The notes below the pieces were generated by a model that did not search any database, had not been told where the DNA came from, and worked only from the letters and a program-made list of their open reading frames with translations. Of a stretch of 64,000 nucleotides of DNA, positions 1-8,625 are shown in pieces. The first letter of the stretch is position 1, and each line of letters starts with the position of its first letter. Source of the stretch: Pedobacter heparinus DSM 2366 (GTDB lineage Bacteria; Bacteroidota; Bacteroidia; Sphingobacteriales; Sphingobacteriaceae); contig NC_013061.1 in assembly GCF_000023825.1 (NCBI RefSeq), positions 62,001 through 126,000 on the forward strand. Direction: 5' to 3'. The position numbers and the translations under genes are program-made.

Positions 1-3000
1 CTGAAGCTTTCCAGCGGTTTGCGAAATCAGAATGAACATTTCCGGTAGTGAATGAGCCTACATCAGGCACCAGCCTCCCGCCTGAATAAAAGCGGTTGAC
101 ATCTCTGCGCATCACAAAACCAAGGTTATAAACGGCATTGAACTGCAGTCCGAAATCCCTGTACTTTAAACTGTTGCTAAAACCCCCGGCCCATTTAGGC
201 TGAAAGCTGCCCATATAAACGATATCGTCTGGTGTGGCCACATTTTTGGCTGTACTTACGGTACCATCATTTAACCTTACCTGCGGCGCACCGGTATTGT
301 CGAGCCCCGCGTATTGATAAGCGAATACGGCATAAGCAGAATATCCCTTAATAAAACGTTGTTCTACTTTCCCGCTGCCGGTAGTAATGGCGGTTTTACT
401 GTAAAGGTCGGTCACTTCATTTTTGTTATAGCCCAGGGTCAGTAAGGTTCTCCAGCTAAAATCCCTGGTATTGATGTTTAAAGAACTGAGGTTCAGTTCA
501 ACCCCCCTGTTTTTTAGGGCGCCCTGATTTCCTTCTATGGTAGCAAAACCGGTAAAAGGGTTCACCTGCAGTTCGCCGATCAGGTTCTCTGTTTTTTTGC
601 TGTAAACATCAACAGAGCCGTTCAGGCGTTTAAGTATGGAAAAGTCGAGCCCAAAATTGAGTGTTTTTGTCGATTCCCAGGATAAGCTCTGATTGCCAGG
701 GGTAGACAGGACCAGCCCTTTACCCCCGGGGAAAATGGCATTGGCCTGTGCGGCAAAAATATCATAAGAAGCCGCACTACCTGGTATAGGGGCATTACCG
801 GTAATGCCGTAAGTACTACGCAGGTTAAGGCGGTCTACCCATTTAACCTGATCCATAAAGCCTTCGTTGCTCAACAGCCAGCCCGCGCCTACACTCCATA
901 CCGGCCTGTTCTGGGCCGATTGGTCCTTCCCGAAGAGGTTAGATTCATCAATGCGCCAGCTGCCATTTAAAGTATACCTGTTGTTAAAGGTATAGCCAAG
1001 GTTGGCATAGTAAGAAAGGAAACGGACATCAGCTTCATTGGCCGAAAAATTCCTGATGTCCAGTTTATTGGCACCAGACCCTCTTGGTAAAACTCCGGTA
1101 ACACCTGTTACGGCAAGCATTTTATAATCCACCTGGCCTGAAGTCAGTAATTGTTCGTCATAACCCCTTACAATGCTGCCATTGCCGGTGTTGAATGTTT
1201 TGCGGATTTCCTGCCCAAATAAAGCAGTGATCTGGTGTTTCTGGTTATCAAAAGAATGGTCAAAGACCAATTGGTTCCTAACATTCCAGTTTTCCTGCAG
1301 GTTGTTGGTCACTTCATAAATGGCCCCTGTTTCGGGCAGGTAATAAGTAGGTTTGGTTGCCGGGGCAACAGCCGCTACAGTAAACTGAGCCAGCTCACGT
1401 CTGAAGGTAAAGCTGTCGTCGCCATCATAGCTCCTGGTTTTGGTATTGCCTTTGACCAGGCCATACACGCCCTGGAACTTCAGGCCCTTAATCAGGTTTA
1501 CATCTAAACCGGTGTTTATCCGCGCCAGCATGCTGTTGGAGTTGTTGTACCCGCGGTTTATTTCATCCAGCGGGCTGTAATTCAGGTCAATCAGACTTTT
1601 GCTTTCGAAAGTTGCCCTGTCTGCATCTGGCAGATATAGCCAGGGCATAGAAATGTTGCTGCCGTTCTGGTCCTGGAACAATGCATAAGGAAGGAACATA
1701 TTGTTTGGGCGGATATTGCGTTTTGCCTGTGCCGTAGTATTGGTCAGGTCGGTGATGAGGTACAACTGGATCCTGTCCGAGAACTTAAAGTCCTGCCGTA
1801 AATTGATTTTATAAGTATTATTGCTGGCCCCCGGACTGCTATTGAGTGTTCCGGTATAAGCTGCCGAGCCGTAAAAGTTATACTTCTCCGTTCCTCCGCT
1901 TAAAGAAAGCGTGTGGTTGGTGAGTAAAGCGTTGCGGTACAACAGCTCGTTGATCTGTTTCTGATTGCTGGTATTTGCCAGATCGGTCAATTGCTGTTCA
2001 TAAGCGGCTACCTGCTGCGGGCTAAGCGTTTTATCTGCAAGTTTATATAAGAGTTCTTCATGCGCAGGAACAGGTTTCCAGGTAGTAGGACTAAACTTTG
2101 TAACCGAAGCGTAAGTGTTCAGTACAGGATCAAAAATGTCTCGCGCAGCCTGTATAAACTGACTGCTGTTCAAGGCCGGCAGGTAATCGGTTTCAGGCCT
2201 GCCCTGAAAATTCACAAAACCGTCGTAGTCTATCCTGATCCTGCCGGTATTGCTCCCTTTTTTGGTGGTAATGACAATTACACCATTGGCGGCGTTAGAG
2301 CCCCATATAGAGGCCGCAGTGGCATCTTTTAGTACAGTAATGTCGGCCACGTCATTTGGGTTAATGGAGTTTACATTGGCGCCGTCCAGCACAATCCCGT
2401 CTACTACAAAAAGCGGCGAAGCTGTAGCATTGATAGAGGTAAGGCCCCTGATCAGTAAGGTCTCGGTGCCGGGGGCATTGTTAACTGTAAGTCCGGGTAC
2501 CAGTCCGTCTAAACGCTGGGCAATGTTCATACTTGATGAACGGCTGTTCATGATATCCAGGTCTGGTTTGGCAAAAGACCCGGCACTCCGCTCCCGGGAG
2601 ATGCGCTGGTAACCTGTCGATACCACCTCCACGTCTTTTAGCTGCGAAACGTCAGGTTTCATGTTTACATTTAAAATGCCCCCTGAATTGGGCGAAAGTT
2701 CTGCTACCTGATAGCCAACGAAAGTAAACAGCAGCAGATCTTCCCTGTCGGCCGCAATTACATAATTCCCCGAATTGTCTGAACTGGCCCGGCTTGTTTT
2801 ATCCTTTACCGTAATGTTGACCCCTGGTAAAGGCAATCCGTTTTCATCAGTAACATTTCCTTTTATTATACCACGTACAGCAGTACCAAGTGTTATTCCG
2901 GCTGCGTTTTGGAATGATTTCTCATCTTTATTGATGATGGCATAGTGGTTGTCGCTTACGTAAAGAAACAACAGGTTGTTGGGATATAGAATGCCTTTTA

Positions 3001-3229
3001 ATACCTCTTCTATAGACTGTCCATTTGTTTTTTCCAATGCGGCCGTGGTCGTTTTGCCACGCAGCACAGCCGGTTCGTAAACAAATTTGGTCTGGTATTT
3101 CTCTGTGATCTTTTTTAAGGCCTCTGCAACAGGCATTGCTTTATTCACCTGAGCATGCGCCTGGTTCAAATAGAGGACGGACAGTACAAGGCAAAATGCT
3201 TTAATAAGGCAGGTAATGGTTTTCTTCAT
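1..3229 (-). CDS. SusC/RagA-type TonB-dependent receptor with STN domain (3' end outside window)
   Basis: Outer-membrane TonB-dependent transporter of the SusC/RagA type, expected to import an oligosaccharide or other large nutrient with a SusD partner. The reading frame is open from the ATG at 3229 to the left edge (about 1,076 codons seen). In order: a signal peptide of about 27 residues ending near QAHAQ; an STN (secretin/TonB short N-terminal) domain at about 28-100; a carboxypeptidase-regulatory-like domain at about 118-175; and a plug with the usual VLKDATAASIWG and GVIVITTKKG motifs, then barrel sequence. The STN domain is the part that signals to a FecR-type anti-sigma factor, and such a gene (3273-4277) and an ECF sigma gene lie directly upstream on the same strand. 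This supports a FecI-FecR-FecA-like relay. Any SusD gene would lie beyond the edge. Substrate unknown. Confidence 0.93.
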   Translation of the reverse strand, partial: MKKTITCLIKAFCLVLSVLYLNQAHAQVNKAMPVAEALKKITEKYQTKFVYEPAVLRGKTTTAALEKTNGQSIEEVLKGILYPNNLLFLYVSDNHYAIINKDEKSFQNAAGITLGTAVRGIIKGNVTDENGLPLPGVNITVKDKTSRASSDNSGNYVIAADREDLLLFTFVGYQVAELSPNSGGILNVNMKPDVSQLKDVEVVSTGYQRISRERSAGSFAKPDLDIMNSRSSSMNIAQRLDGLVPGLTVNNAPGTETLLIRGLTSINATASPLFVVDGIVLDGANVNSINPNDVADITVLKDATAASIWGSNAANGVIVITTKKGSNTGRIRIDYDGFVNFQGRPETDYLPALNSSQFIQAARDIFDPVLNTYASVTKFSPTTWKPVPAHEELLYKLADKTLSPQQVAAYEQQLTDLANTSNQKQINELLYRNALLTNHTLSLSGGTEKYNFYGSAAYTGTLNSSPGASNNTYKINLRQDFKFSDRIQLYLITDLTNTTAQAKRNIRPNNMFLPYALFQDQNGSNISMPWLYLPDADRATFESKSLIDLNYSPLDEINRGYNNSNSMLARINTGLDVNLIKGLKFQGVYGLVKGNTKTRSYDGDDSFTFRRELAQFTVAAVAPATKPTYYLPETGAIYEVTNNLQENWNVRNQLVFDHSFDNQKHQITALFGQEIRKTFNTGNGSIVRGYDEQLLTSGQVDYKMLAVTGVTGVLPRGSGANKLDIRNFSANEADVRFLSYYANLGYTFNNRYTLNGSWRIDESNLFGKDQSAQNRPVWSVGAGWLLSNEGFMDQVKWVDRLNLRSTYGITGNAPIPGSAASYDIFAAQANAIFPGGKGLVLSTPGNQSLSWESTKTLNFGLDFSILKRLNGSVDVYSKKTENLIGELQVNPFTGFATIEGNQGALKNRGVELNLSSLNINTRDFSWRTLLTLGYNKNEVTDLYSKTAITTGSGKVEQRFIKGYSAYAVFAYQYAGLDNTGAPQVRLNDGTVSTAKNVATPDDIVYMGSFQPKWAGGFSNSLKYRDFGLQFNAVYNLGFVMRRDVNRFYSGGRLVPDVGSFTTGNVHSDFANRWKAS

Positions 3230-3272
3230 CGTTTGGAGTTTAGTTTATTTATGTGATTTCTTATAATTGGTC

Positions 3273-4277
3273 TTATGGTGTTTTGCGCGGTTTAAACAAA
3301 ATGGTGTCGCCTTGTTTCCTGATCTGTACGTTCAGGATATTTGCAATTACAAAAAGGGTATTGTCTTTATCGCCCATGGGTACCACCCCATCAATAACAC
3401 GGTTATACAAAGTGGTATCCTCAAGAATGATCCTGCTGCCATACAAGTCTTCAAAATCCTTAATGATGCTGCCAACAGTTGTGTTTTCGGCAATTACTTT
3501 ATGGTCCATCCAGGCGGTATAAACCTGGGGATTTGTTGTTGTTTTTACAGCTGTATTTGTGTTTTCATCAAAACGAAAAAGCTCAGCAGGATTCAAAATC
3601 GAAGGTTTTAAAGGGTTAATGGCAGATCCTTTTATGGCTACCCTACCCCTGATGAGGGCAACCAGTGTTGTTCCCCGCCTTTCTTTGATGTTAAACTCTG
3701 TTCCCAGCACCTGTACTGTCAGGTTTTTTGTATGTGCACTAAAGGGGCTTCCATGGCTTACCTTAAAATAGGCTTCCCCTTTTAAGAAAACTTCCCTGGT
3801 ATTTTTCCAGTTATAAGCCCTCGGGTACCGGAGTTCTGTGTTGGCGTTTAGCAGGACCTGGCTCCCGTCGGGCAGAAAAACCTGCTGTGTTTTTCCGTAA
3901 GGTGTGCGCAGCGTAATGCTGGAATTGAAAAACCATAACGAAGCCGAGAGCAGCATCAGCGCCAGCACTGCTGCAGCCGAAAGAATGGCCATCTGTATTT
4001 TTCGCAGTTTATGCCGGTGCTCAGTTTCAATACTTCCGTTGATGTCTTCCCACAAACTTTCCATAAATACACTTCCGGGCTTTAGCCGTCGGGACGACAG
4101 GATCAACCGCAGCTGCAGTTCGGCAGCCTCATAGGCCTGCAGATTCGATGGGCCGGAACTTTTCCATTCTTTCCAGTAACTAAGATCACGTTCTTTATGA
4201 TGCTTTATGGCATTTATAAAGGAAATATCATCCAGAAAATCAGCGGTTTTGTACGTGTCGTGTTTAGGGTTGATCAT
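3273..4277 (-). CDS. FecR family anti-sigma factor
   Basis: Inner-membrane anti-sigma factor of 334 residues. The cytoplasmic N-terminal part spans about 1-94. One membrane segment (about 95-117, MAILSAAAVLALMLLSASLW) follows. The periplasmic FecR domain begins with TPYGKTQQVFLPDGSQVLLN at about 124, and a DUF4974-like C-terminal domain ends near FKPRKTP. In this family the periplasmic part receives a signal from the STN domain of the outer-membrane receptor and releases the bound ECF sigma factor. It lies between the sigma gene (4369-4971) and the STN-containing receptor (ending 3229), all on one strand, which is the standard order in Bacteroidota. The 91-bp gap to the sigma gene leaves room for a sigma-dependent promoter, but I could not identify one. 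Confidence 0.93.
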   Translation of the reverse strand: MINPKHDTYKTADFLDDISFINAIKHHKERDLSYWKEWKSSGPSNLQAYEAAELQLRLILSSRRLKPGSVFMESLWEDINGSIETEHRHKLRKIQMAILSAAAVLALMLLSASLWFFNSSITLRTPYGKTQQVFLPDGSQVLLNANTELRYPRAYNWKNTREVFLKGEAYFKVSHGSPFSAHTKNLTVQVLGTEFNIKERRGTTLVALIRGRVAIKGSAINPLKPSILNPAELFRFDENTNTAVKTTTNPQVYTAWMDHKVIAENTTVGSIIKDFEDLYGSRIILEDTTLYNRVIDGVVPMGDKDNTLFVIANILNVQIRKQGDTILFKPRKTP

Positions 4278-4368
4278 GTGATTACGTCTGTTCTTTTATA
4301 CAAACCAGAAAGCCCGAAAAAACACCCCATGGTTTTGCATTTATTTTAAAAAAAGAAATTTATAAGGT

Positions 4369-4971
4369 TTAAAACCGTTCCCGGCCCATCAGCAACAGGA
4401 AAAGAAGGAGTGACAACGGAAGTTTCATAAGTTCACGCAAGGCCTCCAAAGCACGTGCAGATAATTTATATGCTCCTTTTACAGAGATGTTCATCATTTC
4501 AGCAATCTGGTTGTAATCCAGTTCTTCAAAATACCTCAGGTAAAGAATTTCCTTTTGTCTGGGGCTGATCTGGTTCAGCGCATCCAGCAATTGTATGGAA
4601 AGCAGATTAAGGTCTTCTTTCCGGATGTATGCCGACTCAAGGGTAAAATCAAGATGAAAAGCATCCGCCTCATTTAAACCGGTCAGCTGCATCCTGTTCT
4701 CTATGCCCTTTAATGTAAAAATAGTGTTGCGAAGCGCTGTGATAAGGTAATACTTGATGTTATTGGTTGTGCCAATGGATTTTCTGTTTTGCCAGAGCTT
4801 CACAAAAAGGTCATGGATGGCGTCCCTGGTCAGTTCTTCATCCTGCAGTATCCTCATCCCATATTCATACAAATTAGGGCTATAAGTGGTGTAAATGAAA
4901 GAAAATGCCTTTTTATCGCCATTTTTAAATAGCTGCCAGGTTACTGAATCATCTGTAAAAGGAAGTTCCAT
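4369..4971 (-). CDS. ECF-type RNA polymerase sigma factor
   Basis: Extracytoplasmic-function sigma-70 factor of 200 residues from the ATG at 4971; a TTG three codons upstream is a less likely start. Region 2 covers about 20-90 (AFSFIYTTYSPNLYEYG through DAIHDLFVKLWQNR) and region 4 about 127-180 (ISPRQKEILYLRYFEELDYN followed by the helix-turn-helix IAEMMNISVKGAYKLSARAL). It should direct polymerase to the downstream FecR and SusC genes once released by FecR. The last 20 residues (LPLSLLLFLLLMGRERF) are strongly hydrophobic, which is unusual for a soluble sigma factor and could mediate contact with FecR or the membrane. That role is inference. Confidence 0.93.
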   Translation of the reverse strand: MELPFTDDSVTWQLFKNGDKKAFSFIYTTYSPNLYEYGMRILQDEELTRDAIHDLFVKLWQNRKSIGTTNNIKYYLITALRNTIFTLKGIENRMQLTGLNEADAFHLDFTLESAYIRKEDLNLLSIQLLDALNQISPRQKEILYLRYFEELDYNQIAEMMNISVKGAYKLSARALEALRELMKLPLSLLLFLLLMGRERF

Positions 4972-5121
4972 GATCGCCAAAATGCTTTAACATGAGCGCA
5001 TTAATTTGGTGAAATTAGCAAAAAGCCCTAAGGTTTTAGCCCTTCAACAGCAAAATGTCAAAAGCCGGGCAGATTTGAGCGGTTACAGAATAATCCTGTA
5101 GCTTTACAAAAAAGATTGCCA

Positions 5122-5715
5122 ATGGAGAAAATTTTCAATAAAAAGAATGGCCTGAACATCTTGTTTATCGCCATTTTTCTGGTACTTATTTTTGTTCCGG
5201 CAGCAAAAGCATTGATGATAAGGGGACTGATGGAAATCGGGCTTTTCAGGCCCGATGTAGCGCAAACCGAAGCGCCGCTGACTGCTGCTGTAAATGACCT
5301 TTCGGGTATCCGGTTTAAAGATGCTGCCGGTAAGGAAGTTGACCTGGGCAGTTTAAGAGGAAAAGTTGTTTTTATTAATTTCTGGGCTACCTGGTGCCCG
5401 CCCTGCCTGGCCGAAATGCCTGCGGTAAATAAACTGTACAGCCAGTTTAAGGAGGACAAGGGGGTGGTATTTATATTGGTGGATGCCGACAGTGATTTTG
5501 CAAAAGCACAACAATATATGGACAGAAAAGGCTATAAAATGCCAGTTTACAATGCGGCAAGCCCTATTCCTGAAGCCATTTTTAAAGGCTCACTGCCCAC
5601 AACCCTGGTGTTTGATAAAAAGGGTCGTGTTGCTTATAATGAAGTGGGTGCAGCCAATTATGGAAGCGAAAAATTTATAGAATTCTTAAAAAAATTAAAA
5701 GCAAGTAACATTTAG
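5122..5715 (+). CDS. TlpA-like thioredoxin-fold protein
   Basis: Membrane-anchored thioredoxin-like oxidoreductase of 197 residues from the ATG at 5122 (a TTG two codons earlier is possible). An N-terminal hydrophobic segment at about 11-32 (LNILFIAIFLVLIFVPAAKA) serves as anchor or signal peptide. The redoxin domain follows (IRFKDAAGKEVDLGSLRGKV), then the active site WATWCPPC at about 86-93 and a cis-Pro region GSLPTTLVFD. Proteins of this TlpA/ResA type reduce disulfides in the periplasm, for example in cytochrome c maturation or cell-envelope redox repair. It is divergent from the sigma gene and stands alone, so its partner is unclear. Confidence 0.88.
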   Translation: MEKIFNKKNGLNILFIAIFLVLIFVPAAKALMIRGLMEIGLFRPDVAQTEAPLTAAVNDLSGIRFKDAAGKEVDLGSLRGKVVFINFWATWCPPCLAEMPAVNKLYSQFKEDKGVVFILVDADSDFAKAQQYMDRKGYKMPVYNAASPIPEAIFKGSLPTTLVFDKKGRVAYNEVGAANYGSEKFIEFLKKLKASNI

Positions 5716-5853
5716 GCGCTTAAACCCGTCTTATGTTAAAATAGGTTAAATCGTTACAGATCATTAAAAATTCTGTAATTTTATATACAGCTAACATCAA
5801 TAAATGGGCCGCTAGACTAATGAAGGTTCATTTTGATAAAAAAACGGATACAG

Positions 5854-6252
5854 ATGAAAACGAACTGGATTTTTGTATGGAGTTGTGCAGCGGCAATGGT
5901 TTATGGTACCGCAGGCTATGCACAAAAAACAGAACTGGTAAAGGATCAAAATCCAAGGTACCAGGAAAGCAGGGCCAAATACATTGAACTGGCCGATTCT
6001 TTGAACTGCGATCAGGGCACAACTGTTCAGCAGACTTATAAGGCTTACGACTGGTATGAGGCCCGGGAAGAGCGCAGAAAACTGAGGCGGGAACGGAACT
6101 ATCAGCTGAACCTGAACAGTGGCTATTATTATGGCAGCCCATATTTTTATCCTTCTATAAGCTATGGCAACTATGGCTTTGGCAGGGGCTTTAATTATGG
6201 CGGATATCTGGGCTATAGCTGGGGTAACAGCAGGCCCTGGGGCAGATGGTAA
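5854..6252 (+). CDS. Secreted Gly/Tyr-rich protein of unknown function
   Basis: Protein of 132 residues from the ATG at 5854 (MKTNWIFVWSCAAAMVYGTAGYAQ is a Sec signal peptide). The middle part is charged (YDWYEAREERRKLRRERNYQ) and the last 45 residues are very rich in Gly, Tyr, Phe and Ser (GYYYGSPYFYPSISYGNYGF, then GRGFNYGGYLGYSWG). I do not recognise a named domain. It directly precedes, and by an alternative start would overlap, the LpoB-like lipoprotein gene, and the COG3014-type gene follows, so the three probably form one transcript concerned with the cell envelope. The low-complexity tail suggests a surface or structural role, but this is inference. Confidence 0.7.
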   Translation: MKTNWIFVWSCAAAMVYGTAGYAQKTELVKDQNPRYQESRAKYIELADSLNCDQGTTVQQTYKAYDWYEAREERRKLRRERNYQLNLNSGYYYGSPYFYPSISYGNYGFGRGFNYGGYLGYSWGNSRPWGRW

Positions 6253-6284
6253 AACAGCAAATAAAAACAATAAGATTCAATAAT

Positions 6285-6878
6285 ATGCAATTAAAAAGAA
6301 CAATGACCATTGCGGCTATAGCCGTTTCCGGAATGATAATCAGCTCATGTTCGCGACAAGTTACCCGGGTAAACACAGACCAGGCCATTGATGTAAGCGG
6401 CAACTGGAACAATACCGATTCCAGGCTTGTGGCCGAAGAAATGACCCAGACAGTTTTAGGTGGCAAATGGTTATCTACCCATCTGGAAGAGAAGCAGGGC
6501 AAAAGACCGGTTGTAGTGGTTGGTGTGGTAAAAAATAAAAGCCATGAACATATCGATGCCGAAACCTTTGTTAAAGACGTAGAGCAGGCTTTTATTAAAA
6601 GCGAACGTGTACGCCTGGTGCAGGGTGGCAAGAAAAGAGAGGAGCTGCGTGCCGAAAAAGCCGATCAGCAGGACAACGCCACAGTATCTACCATGAAAAA
6701 GTTTGGCCTGGAAAATGGTGCAGATTACATTTTACAAGGTTCCATAAATTCTATCGTAGATTCCCATAAGCGTAAAAAGGTGGTGTATTATCAGGTAAAC
6801 CTGGAGCTTACAGATATCCAGACCAATGAAGTGGTATGGATTGGGGATAAGAAAATAGCTAAATACGTTAAAAATTAG
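6285..6878 (+). CDS. LpoB-like penicillin-binding-protein activator lipoprotein
   Basis: Lipoprotein of 197 residues. I chose the ATG at 6285 because it gives a compact type II signal peptide (MQLKRTMTIAAIAVSGMIISSC) with the lipobox ending at Cys22. An upstream ATG at 6246 would overlap the previous gene and give an overly long n-region. The mature part has the LpoB/DUF-like fold pattern: IDVSGNWNNTDSRLVAEEM, then RPVVVVGVVKNKSHEHID, then DYILQGSINSIVD, and a terminal EVVWIGDKKIAKYVK. LpoB in Escherichia coli is an outer-membrane lipoprotein that activates PBP1B. Whether this homologue does the same in Bacteroidota is not shown by sequence. It is followed after 26 bp by a COG3014-type lipoprotein gene, a pairing I know from other bacteria. 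Confidence 0.82.
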   Translation: MQLKRTMTIAAIAVSGMIISSCSRQVTRVNTDQAIDVSGNWNNTDSRLVAEEMTQTVLGGKWLSTHLEEKQGKRPVVVVGVVKNKSHEHIDAETFVKDVEQAFIKSERVRLVQGGKKREELRAEKADQQDNATVSTMKKFGLENGADYILQGSINSIVDSHKRKKVVYYQVNLELTDIQTNEVVWIGDKKIAKYVKN

Positions 6879-6904
6879 TTAGGGGTACCCGGCTAAATAC
6901 CATA

Positions 6905-8338
6905 ATGATAAATATCCGCAGGAACATTTTTAAAGCATCATTCTTTTTAGGACTGGTGCTTTTTCTTTCCGGCTGTGCCAGCTATAACGACATGATCGCC
7001 TCTTATTACAAGCAGATCGCTGCTGGTAATTATACGGAAGCGGTAAAAGAGCTGGATAAGAACAAACTGCTGCAAAAGCCACGCAACAAGCTTCTTTTTC
7101 TGATGGAAAAAGGGAAGGCGAGCCATCTTTCAGGCGATTACGAAAATAGCAACCGTTATTTTAATGAGGCCGATCAGCTCTTGGAGAACGGAATAGGCGG
7201 AGCTATGGATGCCGTAGTAGGCACACTGGTTAACCCCATGACGCAAAGCTACAAAGGCGAGGACTTTGAGAAGTTTATGATCCATTATTACAAGGCACTG
7301 AACTATGTGTACCTGGGGCTTAACGAAGACGCCATTGTAGAGGCCCGACGCATTACACTGCAATCGCAGGAGCAAGGCGATAAGTTCAATGATAAAGATA
7401 GCCGCTATTCCAAAGATGCCTTTTCATTGATGCTGCAGGGGCTGATCTATGAACAGGATGGTGATATAAACAATGCCTTTATTGCCTATAGAAATGCAGC
7501 AGAAGTTTACCTGAACAGTAAAGATCAGACTTATTACGGGGTGAAAATACCGGCTGAACTGAAACAGGATGTGTTAAGAATGGCCGACAGGAATGGATTT
7601 ACTGCCGAATTGAGCCGTTTTGAAGCACTGTTTGGTATGAAGTACCAGGCAGAGCCCAAGCCGGAAGGTGGCGAACTGATCTTTTTCTGGGAAAACGGAT
7701 TGGCCCCGGTTAAAAAACAGGAAGAGCTTTTCTTTTCACTGATCAAAGGCAGTAATGGCGACCTCTTCTTTACCAATCTTGGTGGAACGATCATTATCCC
7801 CTTTAACCATACGTACAGCAATAGTAATTTTAGCCTCAATGGGGTAGAAAGCCTTCGGGCAACGTATCCCAAATATCAGGCCCAGCCACCCCATTACAGT
7901 TCTGCAACACTGAGTAATGGAACACAGACTGTTTCATTTGAAAAGGCTGAAGACATCAACGAACTGGCTTTTAAGACCCTTGACCAGCGTTTTGTGAAGG
8001 AGATGGGCAAGGTGCTGACCCGCCTGGCTGTTAAAAAGAGTGCAGAATACGCCTTAAGGCAAAGCGCCAAAGGAAATGGTAAGGATGGGAAAGACAATTC
8101 TCTGCTGGAAGGCCTGGGCATTGGCATGCAGTTGTACAGCCTGCTTTCAGAAAAGGCCGACACAAGGAACTGGCAATCGCTTCCGGCCAACATCAGTTAT
8201 ACCCGTATTCCACTTAAAAAAGGTGAAAATACCCTGACCCTGGACTTAAAAGGCGCTGGTGGAAACAGTGATTCCAAAACGATAACCGTTAACGGTACAG
8301 GAAAACTTCAGTTCTATAATTATTCAACTTTACGCTGA
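6905..8338 (+). CDS. COG3014-type lipoprotein with TPR-like N-terminal part
   Basis: Lipoprotein of 477 residues with a signal peptide ending in the lipobox LSGC (Cys at about 24). The N-terminal half is helical and TPR-like (YKQIAAGNYTEAVKELDKNK, HLSGDYENSNRYFNEADQLL, IYEQDGDINNAFIAYRNAAE). The C-terminal half is beta-rich and includes a glycine-rich linker (AKGNGKDGKDNSLLEGLGIG). I assign it to the COG3014 family on overall resemblance; no biochemical function is firmly established there. It follows the LpoB-like gene with 26 bp between them, so an envelope assembly or peptidoglycan-synthesis role is a reasonable guess only. Confidence 0.8.
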   Translation: MINIRRNIFKASFFLGLVLFLSGCASYNDMIASYYKQIAAGNYTEAVKELDKNKLLQKPRNKLLFLMEKGKASHLSGDYENSNRYFNEADQLLENGIGGAMDAVVGTLVNPMTQSYKGEDFEKFMIHYYKALNYVYLGLNEDAIVEARRITLQSQEQGDKFNDKDSRYSKDAFSLMLQGLIYEQDGDINNAFIAYRNAAEVYLNSKDQTYYGVKIPAELKQDVLRMADRNGFTAELSRFEALFGMKYQAEPKPEGGELIFFWENGLAPVKKQEELFFSLIKGSNGDLFFTNLGGTIIIPFNHTYSNSNFSLNGVESLRATYPKYQAQPPHYSSATLSNGTQTVSFEKAEDINELAFKTLDQRFVKEMGKVLTRLAVKKSAEYALRQSAKGNGKDGKDNSLLEGLGIGMQLYSLLSEKADTRNWQSLPANISYTRIPLKKGENTLTLDLKGAGGNSDSKTITVNGTGKLQFYNYSTLR

Positions 8339-8376
8339 TTATTCCCAAATTTGCGTCAATTATTAACCTTACCAAC

Positions 8377-8625
8377 ATGCAACAACCTTTTGATATTGAA
8401 ATCGGAACTACAGCTTATGCCGTGTTTCCGGAAGGCAACGATACTTACGTTATTTTTAAAGATGGCAAAGAATATGTAGAGATCCAGAAGGATACAGATG
8501 AGCAATGGCTAAAACTGGATCCTGAAACGGCATTGCCCTTATTTGAACTGGACGAAGAGATCAACGCCATAGGCCGTGCCATCACGGCTTACGTTCCGGA
8601 AGAAGAAGATGAAGAAGAGGATTAA
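8377..8625 (+). CDS. Small acidic conserved hypothetical protein
   Basis: Protein of 82 residues with no signal peptide, strongly acidic, ending in a run of Glu/Asp ([10 protein letters not shown]). The N-terminal part alternates beta-strand patterns ([35 protein letters not shown]). I do not recognise a family beyond a general impression that similar short proteins occur in related genomes. Its stop codon overlaps that of the convergent comM gene by 4 nt (TTAA shared), so no terminator separates the two. Confidence 0.7.
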   Translation: MQQPFDIEIGTTAYAVFPEGNDTYVIFKDGKEYVEIQKDTDEQWLKLDPETALPLFELDEEINAIGRAITAYVPEEEDEEED

